Positions 41,404 through 49,555 of a DNA stretch of 55,313 nucleotides are shown here, piece after piece. The translations under genes and the position numbers were made by a program. Position 1 is the first letter of the stretch. Each line of letters opens with the position of its first letter. The notes under the pieces are model-generated. The model had not been told where the DNA came from, ran no database searches, and was given only the letters and a program-made list of their open reading frames with translations. Source of the stretch: a bacterium (GTDB lineage Bacteria > Elusimicrobiota > Elusimicrobia > Elusimicrobiales > UBA9959). The stretch lies in contig JAKAMO010000004.1 in the NCBI GenBank assembly GCA_021812825.1, positions 1 through 55,313 of the forward strand, written 5' to 3'.

Positions 41404-42093
41404 CTAGTCCGAAATAACTGCGCTAACAGCTAATTTCCTCTTTAACACATCATAAACCGCTGTAAATTGTTTGCGATGATCTTCTAAAACATAACATTCG
41501 ACAGTAGCCTTATCTCCGTTCTTGGATAAATACCATGTTGTCTGATATGTCGCACAATCTGGTAACTCTACCACAACGCCGCCAGTGCTAGTATATACGG
41601 CGGGCTCAGAAGGACCATTCCCATACTCTAGCGTTTCTATAAATTCAGGATCGACTTGCAACAGAAAGACCAGCTCACCATCACTGGAAACAGCAACACC
41701 GTACACATCATTTCTCTCCCAAAGCAATTTCCCGTCCGGCCCAAAATACTGGAACAGGTTCTCACCATGATTTCCAGCATGAAGCCAAGCCCACTCACGC
41801 CGATCAATCCACGCATAATTTCCATCAGAGCTAACTCCGCCATCAATAGTCACTCCGGACTTTTCAATATAAGATGTGGCAGTAGGCGGAGTAATCAATT
41901 TCTCTTTACTCCCTGTTTCCAACTCTTTGGCCACACGACCAGATGCATCTAAATACAATATTTTCGAGTCGGATTTACTCCACTTACTCCTGATAGTATT
42001 TGTTGAAACTGATTGGGAGAACAAAGAGACAGGAACAGTAAAAGTAATTGCCAGAAAGGCCAAGACTTTCACTTTAGAAATAGTTTTACCCAT
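41404..42093 (-). CDS. Secreted hypothetical protein, propeller-like
   Basis: The 229-residue protein has a signal peptide (VLAFLAITFTVPVSLFSQS). Repeated short strands (SKILYLDASGRVAKEL, VSSDGNYAWIDRR, YFGPDGKLLWE, VAVSSDGELVFLLQ) suggest partial beta-propeller blades. GCAGGGGATT precedes the ATG at 42093. AT-rich compared with both neighbours. No family assigned. Confidence 0.65.
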   Translation of the reverse strand: MGKTISKVKVLAFLAITFTVPVSLFSQSVSTNTIRSKWSKSDSKILYLDASGRVAKELETGSKEKLITPPTATSYIEKSGVTIDGGVSSDGNYAWIDRREWAWLHAGNHGENLFQYFGPDGKLLWERNDVYGVAVSSDGELVFLLQVDPEFIETLEYGNGPSEPAVYTSTGGVVVELPDCATYQTTWYLSKNGDKATVECYVLEDHRKQFTAVYDVLKRKLAVSAVISD

Positions 42094-42110
42094 AATCCCC
42101 TGCACTGCTT

Positions 42111-45100
42111 TTAAATTATTACGATTTTCCCCAAATCCACATACGCTAGCAGGCCTTTGACCGGCTTGCCGTAGACCTCGCCTACAATGCCCAGGTAGTT
42201 CTTCATCTGGGCCGTGTATTTCTCCGTATTCTCCGCCCCCGTCTTAAAGTCCACAACAGTAACGGCGTCACTATCCACAATAACGCGGTCCATCCTGAAC
42301 AGCGAGCCGCCCTTATCGATAAACTCCGCCTCAATAAGCACCTCGCGCCCAGCCTTAGCCGCGAACAACCCCGCCGCCTCCCCGCCCCTAAGAAAACCCA
42401 ACAGCCCCTTAATTATCTTTTCCTTATTAAAGACGAACGGATACCCCGGCGCCAGCTCATCAAAAGCCCGCCCGAGCTCCCCCTCAAGATCCCCCGGCAG
42501 CTCCACAAACCGCGCCAGCATACCATGCACCAGCTCGCCCTCAGCCGTCTCAAAGAAACTCCCGTAAGTAGGCTTAGCCGCCTCGAACCGCGCCTCCGGC
42601 CTGCCCGCCACCCCCGCAATAACCACCGGCGGCGCCGTAACACGCGCCTCCGGCTTCACGCTGGGCGGCTTGCCCGCCTCGTAATCCTCGAAAATATCCA
42701 GCAGCTTAGGCTCCTTGGCCTCCGTCTTCCTCGCCTTACGCACCACAAGATTATAAAGCTCGTTCTTAGCCCGCGTACTGATAACGTACAGCACGTTCAG
42801 GTCCTGCACAGCCTCGTCCGCCTTCTTCGCCTCGTAAATAGGCCGCAGCCTGGCGGACTCCGCCGCAGCGTCCTTAGTAATGTGATAAACGTTTATAGCC
42901 CCGTCCCGTTCCTCGAAATACATAGGGTCGCTCTGGCCCCGCTCCTCGTAGAGCAGGTTTATCACCACAGGAAAGCCCAGCCCCTTCGCCTTGTGGAAAG
43001 TCATCACCCGCACCGCGTCTATATACTCCGGCAGCGCGATGGCGAAAACCTTGGCCTTGTCCTCGTCCTCGCCAGCCGCGTACTCAATAAAAGACCGCGG
43101 GCTCGTAACGCCCTCCGCCTCAAGGGCGCTCACCGCCTCAAGAAACCGCGACAGGAAAGCCTGCTCCTCCGGGAAATTGGCGAAGAGCTTGAGGTTCGCG
43201 TACACAAGGGCCGCCAGCTCGTATAGCGGCAGGTAGCCCACCTTGCGGAACACCTCGTCCAGGTGGCGGTCCCAGTATTCCTTATATTTAGCGTCGTTGC
43301 GGAAAGCCGCGTACAGCAGGCCGCCCTTGTCCGCCTGCCGCGCCTTGAATATGAAGTCCAGCAGCTCCCCGCGCTTCAACCCCGTAAGCCGCGTGAAAAT
43401 ATCGCCCGTGATGAAGTCAGCGAAGGAAAGATCGTCCGAAGGCGTCTCCAGGAACCTCAGGTAGCTGATAAGCTCCGCCACCACCTTGCGCTTGCGGATG
43501 TCCAGCGAACTCAGCGACGCCACCGGTATGCCCTCGGCCGTCAGCCATTCCACCACCGGCTCTATGCGCTTGTTCTTGCCCACGAGGATCGCTATATCCC
43601 CGTAGCGGTGCCGCTTGCGCGCGTCCTTCACCGCCCCCACCAGCCAGTCCCGCTTGCCGTCCGGCCCGTCCAGGTCCTCGGCCTCGAGCACCGTGGTCTT
43701 AACGTAGCCGTCCTTAACCCTGGCCGCCTGCACATGCTGCGAATAAGAAGTGAGCTCCGTAATATCCTCGCCCACCAGCGGCGAGCCTTTAAGCTTCTCC
43801 TTGAAGAGCTTGTCCACGTAGCCGAGCACCTCGCCGTCCGAGCGGTAGTTCACCGGCAGGTTGATGTACTTGAGCTCGCCCCCCAAAGGCTCGAGCGAAA
43901 GATTGTCGGCCGTCTCCTTCTTGCCCTCGGCCTTGTCCAGCAGGTCGCGCATTATCTTGTAGTCCGCGTTCCTGAACATGTAGATGGCCTGCTTGATGTC
44001 CCCCACCACGAACAGCGAGCCCGTCTTGGAGATGCCCTCCTCCACCAGCGGGCGCAGCACGTCCCACTGCAGGCGGTTGGTGTCCTGGAACTCGTCTATA
44101 AGGAAGTGCGAGATGCGCTCGCCCAGCTTAAGGTAGATCTCGGGCACGTTCTTAGCGTTTATATAGGCCGCGAGCTTTTTGGCTATGTCGTTTATGTGGA
44201 TGACGTCCGTCTTGCCGCGCTTTACGCGTTCCAGCTCGGCCTTGAACCTGTCGTATATACCGACGTACGGGTGGTAATAGGCCACGGCGTTCAACTCCGT
44301 GAGCTCTATGACCAGGTCGCTCAAGTGGGCGATGTCCTTTTCCCAGCCGGGCGGGAACTTGCCCTTTTTAACGCCGTTGAATATGCCGAACTTGAAGCTG
44401 TAGGAAGCGAGGAAATCCGTGATATTGCCAGCCTCCATGGCCGCGGCGGCCTTCTCCTTAACGAATTCCTTGCCGAAATGCTTTATGAGGCCTTCAGCGT
44501 GCTTATGCACCGCGCGGAACTTGGCCTTGAGCAGATCCTCGTAGTTCACCGGTGCCGCGGCCAGCTCCCCAGCCGTCTTGCCCTCCTGGTTGAGGAAGCT
44601 GTTGAAGTTCTCTTTTATGCGCTGGGCCGGGTTCCACGGGTAGGCCGTGCTCTTGGGCAGGACGGCGAGGAACTTGTCCACCGTCTCCGCCGGCAGGTCC
44701 GCCTTGCCTATGCGCGAGAACATGCTGTATAAGGCGAGGTCTATCAGCACGTCGTAGGCCATGGTGATCTCGGCCTTGAGCGGCAGCTTCAGCTCGTCCA
44801 CCGAGGCCGCCATCACGCGGGCGAGGAAGCTGTCTATGGTCTGGATGTGGAAATCGGAATAGTTGTCTATGATGCGCTCGACAAGGACGCCCGCGCGCTT
44901 GACTATCTCCGCGCGGGGCAGCGAGACCAGCTCCATGGTCTCTTTAAGCTTCTCCTCGTCGCGGCCGAGGGCGAGGTCCTTCAACCAGGAGAGTATGCGG
45001 GCCTTCATCTCCTTGGCCGCGTTGTTGGTGAAGGTGACCGCCAGTATGCCGGAAAGGTCGTTGCCCGGCACTTTCTCCGAAAGCAGGAACTGCACGTAGC

Positions 45101-45233
45101 GCTGGGTGAGGGTATAGGTCTTGCCGGAGCCGGCGGAGGCGCTTATCAGCAGGGCATGCGGGAACCTGAGGGTCTTGTCCCCCTCAAGCACGGGCTTCTC
45201 CGCGGCCTTGCCGGCCGCTTTAGCTTTCCCCAT
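42111..45233 (-). CDS. UvrD/AddA-like ATP-dependent helicase-nuclease
   Basis: The 1040-residue SF1 helicase has Walker A SASAGSGKTYTL (31-42), motif Ia VTFTNNAAKEMKARI, Walker B LIDEFQDTN, GDIKQAIYMF, NYRSD, DAVRVMTFHKAKGL and LNVLYVISTRA. A C-terminal PD-(D/E)xK nuclease follows (MDRVIVDSDAVTVVDFKTG, then YTAQMKNY). This is the AddA/RecB architecture for processing double-strand breaks. No AddB-like partner is adjacent. It could be core recombination machinery or a defence-type standalone helicase-nuclease. Confidence 0.85.
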   Translation of the reverse strand: MGKAKAAGKAAEKPVLEGDKTLRFPHALLISASAGSGKTYTLTQRYVQFLLSEKVPGNDLSGILAVTFTNNAAKEMKARILSWLKDLALGRDEEKLKETMELVSLPRAEIVKRAGVLVERIIDNYSDFHIQTIDSFLARVMAASVDELKLPLKAEITMAYDVLIDLALYSMFSRIGKADLPAETVDKFLAVLPKSTAYPWNPAQRIKENFNSFLNQEGKTAGELAAAPVNYEDLLKAKFRAVHKHAEGLIKHFGKEFVKEKAAAAMEAGNITDFLASYSFKFGIFNGVKKGKFPPGWEKDIAHLSDLVIELTELNAVAYYHPYVGIYDRFKAELERVKRGKTDVIHINDIAKKLAAYINAKNVPEIYLKLGERISHFLIDEFQDTNRLQWDVLRPLVEEGISKTGSLFVVGDIKQAIYMFRNADYKIMRDLLDKAEGKKETADNLSLEPLGGELKYINLPVNYRSDGEVLGYVDKLFKEKLKGSPLVGEDITELTSYSQHVQAARVKDGYVKTTVLEAEDLDGPDGKRDWLVGAVKDARKRHRYGDIAILVGKNKRIEPVVEWLTAEGIPVASLSSLDIRKRKVVAELISYLRFLETPSDDLSFADFITGDIFTRLTGLKRGELLDFIFKARQADKGGLLYAAFRNDAKYKEYWDRHLDEVFRKVGYLPLYELAALVYANLKLFANFPEEQAFLSRFLEAVSALEAEGVTSPRSFIEYAAGEDEDKAKVFAIALPEYIDAVRVMTFHKAKGLGFPVVINLLYEERGQSDPMYFEERDGAINVYHITKDAAAESARLRPIYEAKKADEAVQDLNVLYVISTRAKNELYNLVVRKARKTEAKEPKLLDIFEDYEAGKPPSVKPEARVTAPPVVIAGVAGRPEARFEAAKPTYGSFFETAEGELVHGMLARFVELPGDLEGELGRAFDELAPGYPFVFNKEKIIKGLLGFLRGGEAAGLFAAKAGREVLIEAEFIDKGGSLFRMDRVIVDSDAVTVVDFKTGAENTEKYTAQMKNYLGIVGEVYGKPVKGLLAYVDLGKIVII

Positions 45234-45250
45234 GCTCTAATTATAAGATA

Positions 45251-45646
45251 TTAGCCCGACAAGGGCTTGTCGCGATGATCCCCGCGGATCAACGAGACCA
45301 CCAGCAGCAGCAGATGCGGCAGAGCTTCTCCCTTGAAGAACAGCCTGTCGGCGCGGTAAGGGCCTTCCAGACAGGTTTCGGCCTCGGGGTCCCCGGTAAA
45401 GATCACTATGGGGATGCCGCAAAGCGCCGCGTCGCTACGCACCAGGACGCACAGTTCCCCGGCGTCGCCGTCCGCCAGCACATAGTCCAGCAGCAGGCAG
45501 TCGGGACGATGCCGGCGCAGCAGCTCCGCCGCCTGGATGCTGGTGGAGGCCGTAAGCACTGCGTAGCCGTAATGCCCGAAGAACTTGGAGAGTATGTTCA
45601 ACCATACAGGTTCGTCGTCCACCACCAGTATGGTTTTTCCGTCCAT
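45251..45646 (-). CDS. Single-domain response regulator
   Basis: The 131-residue receiver domain has VVDDEP, the phosphoacceptor in CLLLDYVLADG, a T in IVIFTGD and K in LFFKGE. No output domain. The ATG at 45646 follows GGGGGAC; longer frames add unrelated residues. No kinase gene is adjacent. Confidence 0.85.
   Translation of the reverse strand: MDGKTILVVDDEPVWLNILSKFFGHYGYAVLTASTSIQAAELLRRHRPDCLLLDYVLADGDAGELCVLVRSDAALCGIPIVIFTGDPEAETCLEGPYRADRLFFKGEALPHLLLLVVSLIRGDHRDKPLSG
45255..45274. repeat. CCCGACAAGGGCTTGTCG palindrome
   Basis: A REP-like copy overlapping the 3' end of the response-regulator gene (coding D-K-P-L-S-G), so it may have supplied the present C-terminus. Confidence 0.55.
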
Positions 45647-45679
45647 GATGTCCCCCGCGGCGACAGGCCGCACCATAAA

Positions 45680-45706
45680 CTTATAAAATAGAGGCCGGAA
45701 TGTCAA
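45680..45706 (-). promoter_or_regulatory. Promoter of the response regulator
   Basis: TTGACA and TATAAG spaced by 15 nt on the minus strand, about 34 nt before the ATG. Confidence 0.45.
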
Positions 45707-45785
45707 TGCTAAAAGGTTTTTTATTTTAAAACCCTTAAGTATCTAGAAAATATGGCCGCTTATTGCAAGAATATAAGGCACTTTA

Positions 45786-46133
45786 ATGAAGAACGATATC
45801 TACATCACGTTAGGCTGCTCCGTTCGCGCCCACAGGAAGAGGCTTGCCTGGTCCCAGGAAGAACTGGGGGAAAGGGCCGGCCTTCACCCCAGCTACATAG
45901 GCCAGATAGAGCGCGGCACCAAGAAGATCAGCATAGCCACCCTTGAGAAGCTGGCGCGCGCCTTAAAGGTGAAGATCGCGGACCTTCTCCAGGAAAGGCC
46001 GCCGAGCATCTCCCCCTCCACCTGGGAGAAGCGCATAATGGGAATAGTCAAGGACCGCCCCAAAGACCAGCAGAAGCGGACCTACCTCATCCTGCGCGAA
46101 GCTCTGCGCCCCTATCCCAAGCGCGGCAAGTGA
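45786..46133 (+). CDS. XRE-family transcriptional regulator
   Basis: The 115-residue protein has an N-terminal XRE helix-turn-helix (VRAHRKRLAWSQEELGERAGLHPSYIGQIERGTKKISIATLEKLARALKVKIADLL). A basic C-terminal helix follows (KDRPKDQQKRTYLILREAL). No partner toxin is adjacent. Upstream DNA is very AT-rich (45715-45785) and may hold the promoter. Confidence 0.85.
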   Translation: MKNDIYITLGCSVRAHRKRLAWSQEELGERAGLHPSYIGQIERGTKKISIATLEKLARALKVKIADLLQERPPSISPSTWEKRIMGIVKDRPKDQQKRTYLILREALRPYPKRGK

Positions 46134-46158
46134 CGCCCTGAAATATCTTAACAGAGCT

Positions 46159-46180
46159 CCCCGACAAGGGCTTGTCGGGG
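46159..46180. repeat. CCCCGACAAG...CTTGTCGGGG palindrome
   Basis: Perfect 10-bp arms separated by GG, 25 nt after the XRE gene stop. It could act as a weak terminator, but no T-run follows; it is the best copy of the REP-like family in the window. Confidence 0.65.
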
Positions 46181-46248
46181 CGGCGCTATCTGCCCGGCAA
46201 ATTTTTGATAATATACTCCCGGACGCCAAGGGGAGAGCTGACGGGGAT

Positions 46249-48447
46249 ATGAAAAAGAATTTCGAGTGGTCGGACGCGTGGGCCGGGCTGGCGGCCATGC
46301 TGGTGGCGCTGCCTTCGGCCATAGCCTTCGGCGTGGCCATGTACGCCCCGCTGGGCCCCGGCTACGCGGCCGCCGGCGCGATGGCCGGCGTGCTGGGCAC
46401 GGCGGCCATAGGCCTGGCCGTACCCGCCGTGGGCGGCGCGCCGCGGCTGATCTCGGGCCCGAGCGCCCCGGCGGCGGCCGTGATGGCCGCGCTCTGCGCC
46501 AGGCTGGCCGGCGGAGGCATGGAGCCTTCCGCCGTGATAGCCTCGCTGCTGCTGGTGGGGCTGTTCTGCGGCCTGCTGCAGGCCGTGTACGGGGCCCTCG
46601 GCGGCGGCAAGCTCATAAAATATATCCCTTACCCGGTGGTGGCCGGCTACATGACCGGCGTGGGGCTGATAGTGATGCTCTCGCAGATAGGGCCGTTCCT
46701 GGGCCTGCCGAAAGGCGCGCACGCCCTGCACGGCCTGCTGACCCCCGCCCTGTGGCAATGGCCGGCCGTGGCGGCCGCGCTGGCTACGGCGGCGGCCACG
46801 CTGGCCGCGCCCCGCGTGACGAAGAAGATCCCCGAGGCCATAGTGGGCATAGGCGCCGGCACGCTGGTATTCGCCGCCTTCTCGCTGTCGCGGCCGGAGC
46901 TGATGCGGCTGGGCGGCAACCCGCTGGTGATAGGCGCGCTGTCGGTCAGCCCGGGGGCCATCTTCGCCAACGCCTCCTCGGCCTTCGGCGCGCTGCGCGC
47001 GCTGGACTTCTCCGACCTGCGCGCCCTGCTGGCCCCGGCGCTGACGCTCTCCGTGCTGCTGGCCATAGACACGCTGAAGAGCTGCGTGGTGACCAATTTC
47101 CTCGTGGGCGCGCGCTACGACTCGGACCGCGAGCTGGCCGGCCAGGGCGCCGGCAACGCGCTGTCCGCGCTGGCGGGCGGCATGCCGGGCTCGGGCGAGA
47201 TAGGCGCCAGCATGATCAGCATCATGAGCGGCGGCAAGACGCGCTGGGCCGGCATACTCGAGGGCCTGTTCTCGCTGGCGGCCGCCTTCGCGCTGGGCTC
47301 CGCGATAGGCCACATACCGCTGGCCGCGCTGGCCGGCATACTGACGGTGGTGGGCGCGCGCATGATAGACCGCCCCAGCCTGAAGCTGGCGCTGGACCGC
47401 TCCACCGTGCTGGACTTCGCGGTGGTGGCGGCGGTGGCCGGCACCGCGCTGGCCTCCGACCTGATAACCGCGGCCGGCGTGGGTATAGGCCTCTCCATAC
47501 TGCTGTTCCTGCGCGAGCAGACCCGCAGCAGCGTGATACGCCGCCGCACTTCCGGCGACCACCTCTTCTCCACGCAGCGCCGGCTGCCGGCCGAGCGGGA
47601 AGCGCTGGCCGAGCGCGGCGCCGAGACGCTGGTGCTGGAGCTGCAGGGCAGCCTCTTCTTCGGCACCACGGACCAGCTCTTCAGCGAGATAGAGGACGAC
47701 CTGGGCGTCTATACGCGCGTGATACTGGACATGCGGCGCGTGACGTCGGTGGACCTGACCGCGGTGCACATGCTGGAGCAGGTTGAGCGCATGCTGCGCG
47801 AGCGCGGAGGCAAGCTGGCCTTCTCGCACCTGCCGCCCAACCTGCCCAGCGGCCAGGACCTGCGCGCCTATTTCAGGACGCTGGGGCTGGCCGGGGAAGG
47901 CAGGCAGGGGCGCATCTTCGACACGCTGCACGACGCGCTGGAGTGGGCCGAGGCCGAGGCGCTCAAGGGATCCGGCCTGGAGCGCGCGGCCGCCGGGGCG
48001 CCGCTGGACCTTTCCGGCATAGACTTCCTGAGCGGGCTGGAGCCGGCCTCGCTGGCCGGCCTGCGCGAGGCCTTCTCCGAGCGCCGGGTAAAGGCCGGCG
48101 AGGCGGTGTTCCGCCGCAAGGACAAGGGCGCGGAGCTGTTCCTGATACGCCGCGGTCAGGTGCGCATAGTGCTGCCGCTCAAGGGCACGCACCGCCTGCA
48201 CCACCTGGCCGTGCTGGGCCCCGGCGACTTCTTCGGCGAGACCTCCTTCCTGGCGGGGTCGCCGCGCACGGCCGACGCGCTGGCGCTGACCGACGCCGAG
48301 CTTTACGCCATAGACGGCCCGGCCTTCGACGCGCTGACGCGCCGGGACCCGGCCGTGGGCGCGGCCTTCTACAGGCGCCTGGCCGCCGTGGAGGCCGCCC
48401 GCCTGAGCGAGACGGACCAGCAGCTGCGCCGCCTGCAGGACAGCTGA
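46249..48447 (+). CDS. SulP-family anion transporter with STAS and cyclic-nucleotide-binding domains
   Basis: The 732-residue protein has a SulP membrane domain of about 430 residues (LVALPSAIAFGVAMYAPLG, GPSAPAAAVMAAL, YMTGVGLIVMLSQIGPF). A STAS domain follows (about 460-570; LVLELQGSLFFGTTDQL, VILDMRRVTSVDLTAVHML), then a Crp-like cyclic-nucleotide-binding fold (about 590-700; GPGDFFGETSFLAGSPRTADALAL). Substrate could be sulfate, bicarbonate or another anion. The C-terminal domain suggests gating by a nucleotide; the phosphate-binding loop GE-x-x-x...R-x-A is intact. Confidence 0.88.
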   Translation: MKKNFEWSDAWAGLAAMLVALPSAIAFGVAMYAPLGPGYAAAGAMAGVLGTAAIGLAVPAVGGAPRLISGPSAPAAAVMAALCARLAGGGMEPSAVIASLLLVGLFCGLLQAVYGALGGGKLIKYIPYPVVAGYMTGVGLIVMLSQIGPFLGLPKGAHALHGLLTPALWQWPAVAAALATAAATLAAPRVTKKIPEAIVGIGAGTLVFAAFSLSRPELMRLGGNPLVIGALSVSPGAIFANASSAFGALRALDFSDLRALLAPALTLSVLLAIDTLKSCVVTNFLVGARYDSDRELAGQGAGNALSALAGGMPGSGEIGASMISIMSGGKTRWAGILEGLFSLAAAFALGSAIGHIPLAALAGILTVVGARMIDRPSLKLALDRSTVLDFAVVAAVAGTALASDLITAAGVGIGLSILLFLREQTRSSVIRRRTSGDHLFSTQRRLPAEREALAERGAETLVLELQGSLFFGTTDQLFSEIEDDLGVYTRVILDMRRVTSVDLTAVHMLEQVERMLRERGGKLAFSHLPPNLPSGQDLRAYFRTLGLAGEGRQGRIFDTLHDALEWAEAEALKGSGLERAAAGAPLDLSGIDFLSGLEPASLAGLREAFSERRVKAGEAVFRRKDKGAELFLIRRGQVRIVLPLKGTHRLHHLAVLGPGDFFGETSFLAGSPRTADALALTDAELYAIDGPAFDALTRRDPAVGAAFYRRLAAVEAARLSETDQQLRRLQDS

Positions 48448-48559
48448 TATAGGTCCTTTTTCCTATCCGCGCCTGGGCCTTTCGCCTTATGCGCTCCGAG
48501 GCGGAATAAAACTAGAATAACCGCTGGGGTTGAAGCTTTATTTTACCAGGAGGAAGTCG

Positions 48560-49375
48560 ATGAAGAAGGTATTAACGTTCGTTCTCGTATTGGCCGGCGC
48601 CGGCGCCGCTTTCGCGCAGGGCTCGGCCGTCTATAGCAGCGCCCTTTCCGGCGCCAGGGCGCTCGGCCTGCCCGCAGCCGCCGAGCAGGCCCTCGAGGCC
48701 CCGGCCCTGCCCGCGCCGTCCGTCGCGCCGCGCCATCCGCATCCCTACGTCCTGCCCGAGGACTGCAGGAACATGCCCGTGCTCTACGTGCACGACGGCG
48801 ACCTCTACGCCGACGGCGAGAAGCTGGGCGACAGGGTCTCCCAGTACAAGGGCGCCTGCAACGGCGACGCCGCCTGGACCGACACTTACGGCACCCTCTA
48901 CCACAACAAGACCGCCCTGGGCCGCGCGCAGAGCTCCGAAATAGCGCTCTACACCGGCGACGTCTTCTGGAAGGACAACTACAACACGCTGATGAAGAAC
49001 AAGGACGAGATAGGCCGCGCGCAGAGCTTCAAGGTCTCCGACCACACCGGCAGCGTGGCCTGGACCGACAACTACGGCACCCTCTACAAGGACGCCGTGG
49101 AGCTGGGCCGCTCCTCCAACTACCAGATCACCGGCCACACCGGCGACGTGGTGTGGATGGACAATTACAGCACGCTCCACAAGAACGACGCGGAGCTCGG
49201 CCGCGCCAGCCGCTACATGGTGGCCGACCGCACCGGCGACGTGGCCTGGACCGACAGCTACAGCGCCCTGTACTTCAACAAGGAGCAGCTGGTCTCCCGC
49301 TGCCAGAGCTTCGACCTGCGCGAGGACGGCAGGCTGCTCTGGACGGACAACTACGGCGACACCCACACCCGCTAG
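48560..49375 (+). CDS. Secreted protein of 34-residue tandem repeats
   Basis: The 271-residue protein has a signal peptide (VLVLAGAGAAFA) and a Pro/Ala-rich spacer. Six units of about 34 residues follow with consensus TGDVxWxDNYxTLxKNxxELG, probably beta blades closing a propeller or solenoid. The first and last units each carry a Cys. AGGAGG lies 6 nt before the ATG at 48560. Function unknown; repeat proteins of this kind often bind surface ligands. Confidence 0.75.
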   Translation: MKKVLTFVLVLAGAGAAFAQGSAVYSSALSGARALGLPAAAEQALEAPALPAPSVAPRHPHPYVLPEDCRNMPVLYVHDGDLYADGEKLGDRVSQYKGACNGDAAWTDTYGTLYHNKTALGRAQSSEIALYTGDVFWKDNYNTLMKNKDEIGRAQSFKVSDHTGSVAWTDNYGTLYKDAVELGRSSNYQITGHTGDVVWMDNYSTLHKNDAELGRASRYMVADRTGDVAWTDSYSALYFNKEQLVSRCQSFDLREDGRLLWTDNYGDTHTR

Positions 49376-49393
49376 CCGCGGCGCGCATATTAA

Positions 49394-49428
49394 GGAAAGG
49401 GCCGCGTCCGCGCGGTCCTTTCCCTTTT
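49394..49428 (+). terminator. Rho-independent terminator
   Basis: 13-bp arms GGAAAGGGCCGCG / CGCGGTCCTTTCC (one G-U pair) then CTTTT; it ends the repeat-protein gene. It is unlike the CCGCCGGG family. Confidence 0.85.
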
Positions 49429-49447
49429 ACGCCCTTCATTGGGGAAT

Positions 49448-49477
49448 TTGACAGGCGAGCGGGCACTTTTTTAGACT
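49448..49477 (+). promoter_or_regulatory. Promoter of the hydrogenase operon
   Basis: TTGACA and TAGACT spaced by 18 nt, 78 nt upstream of the hyfB-like ATG. A small hairpin CTGAA/TTCAG (49529-49545) lies in the leader. Confidence 0.5.
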
Positions 49478-49555
49478 ATAAGCAGTTCCTTTTAAGGCTG
49501 CGACTACGACGGGAAGAACGGACCCACTGCTGAACAAAAAATTCAGTCGACTAAA

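Noticed and set aside
46186..48204. Long minus-strand frame opposite the SulP gene
   Set aside because: It is a GC-driven antisense shadow, dominated by Arg/Gln/Ala/Gly, of a clearly recognisable transporter. The same applies to long antisense frames opposite the hyfB, hyfF, UvrD-like and secretin genes.
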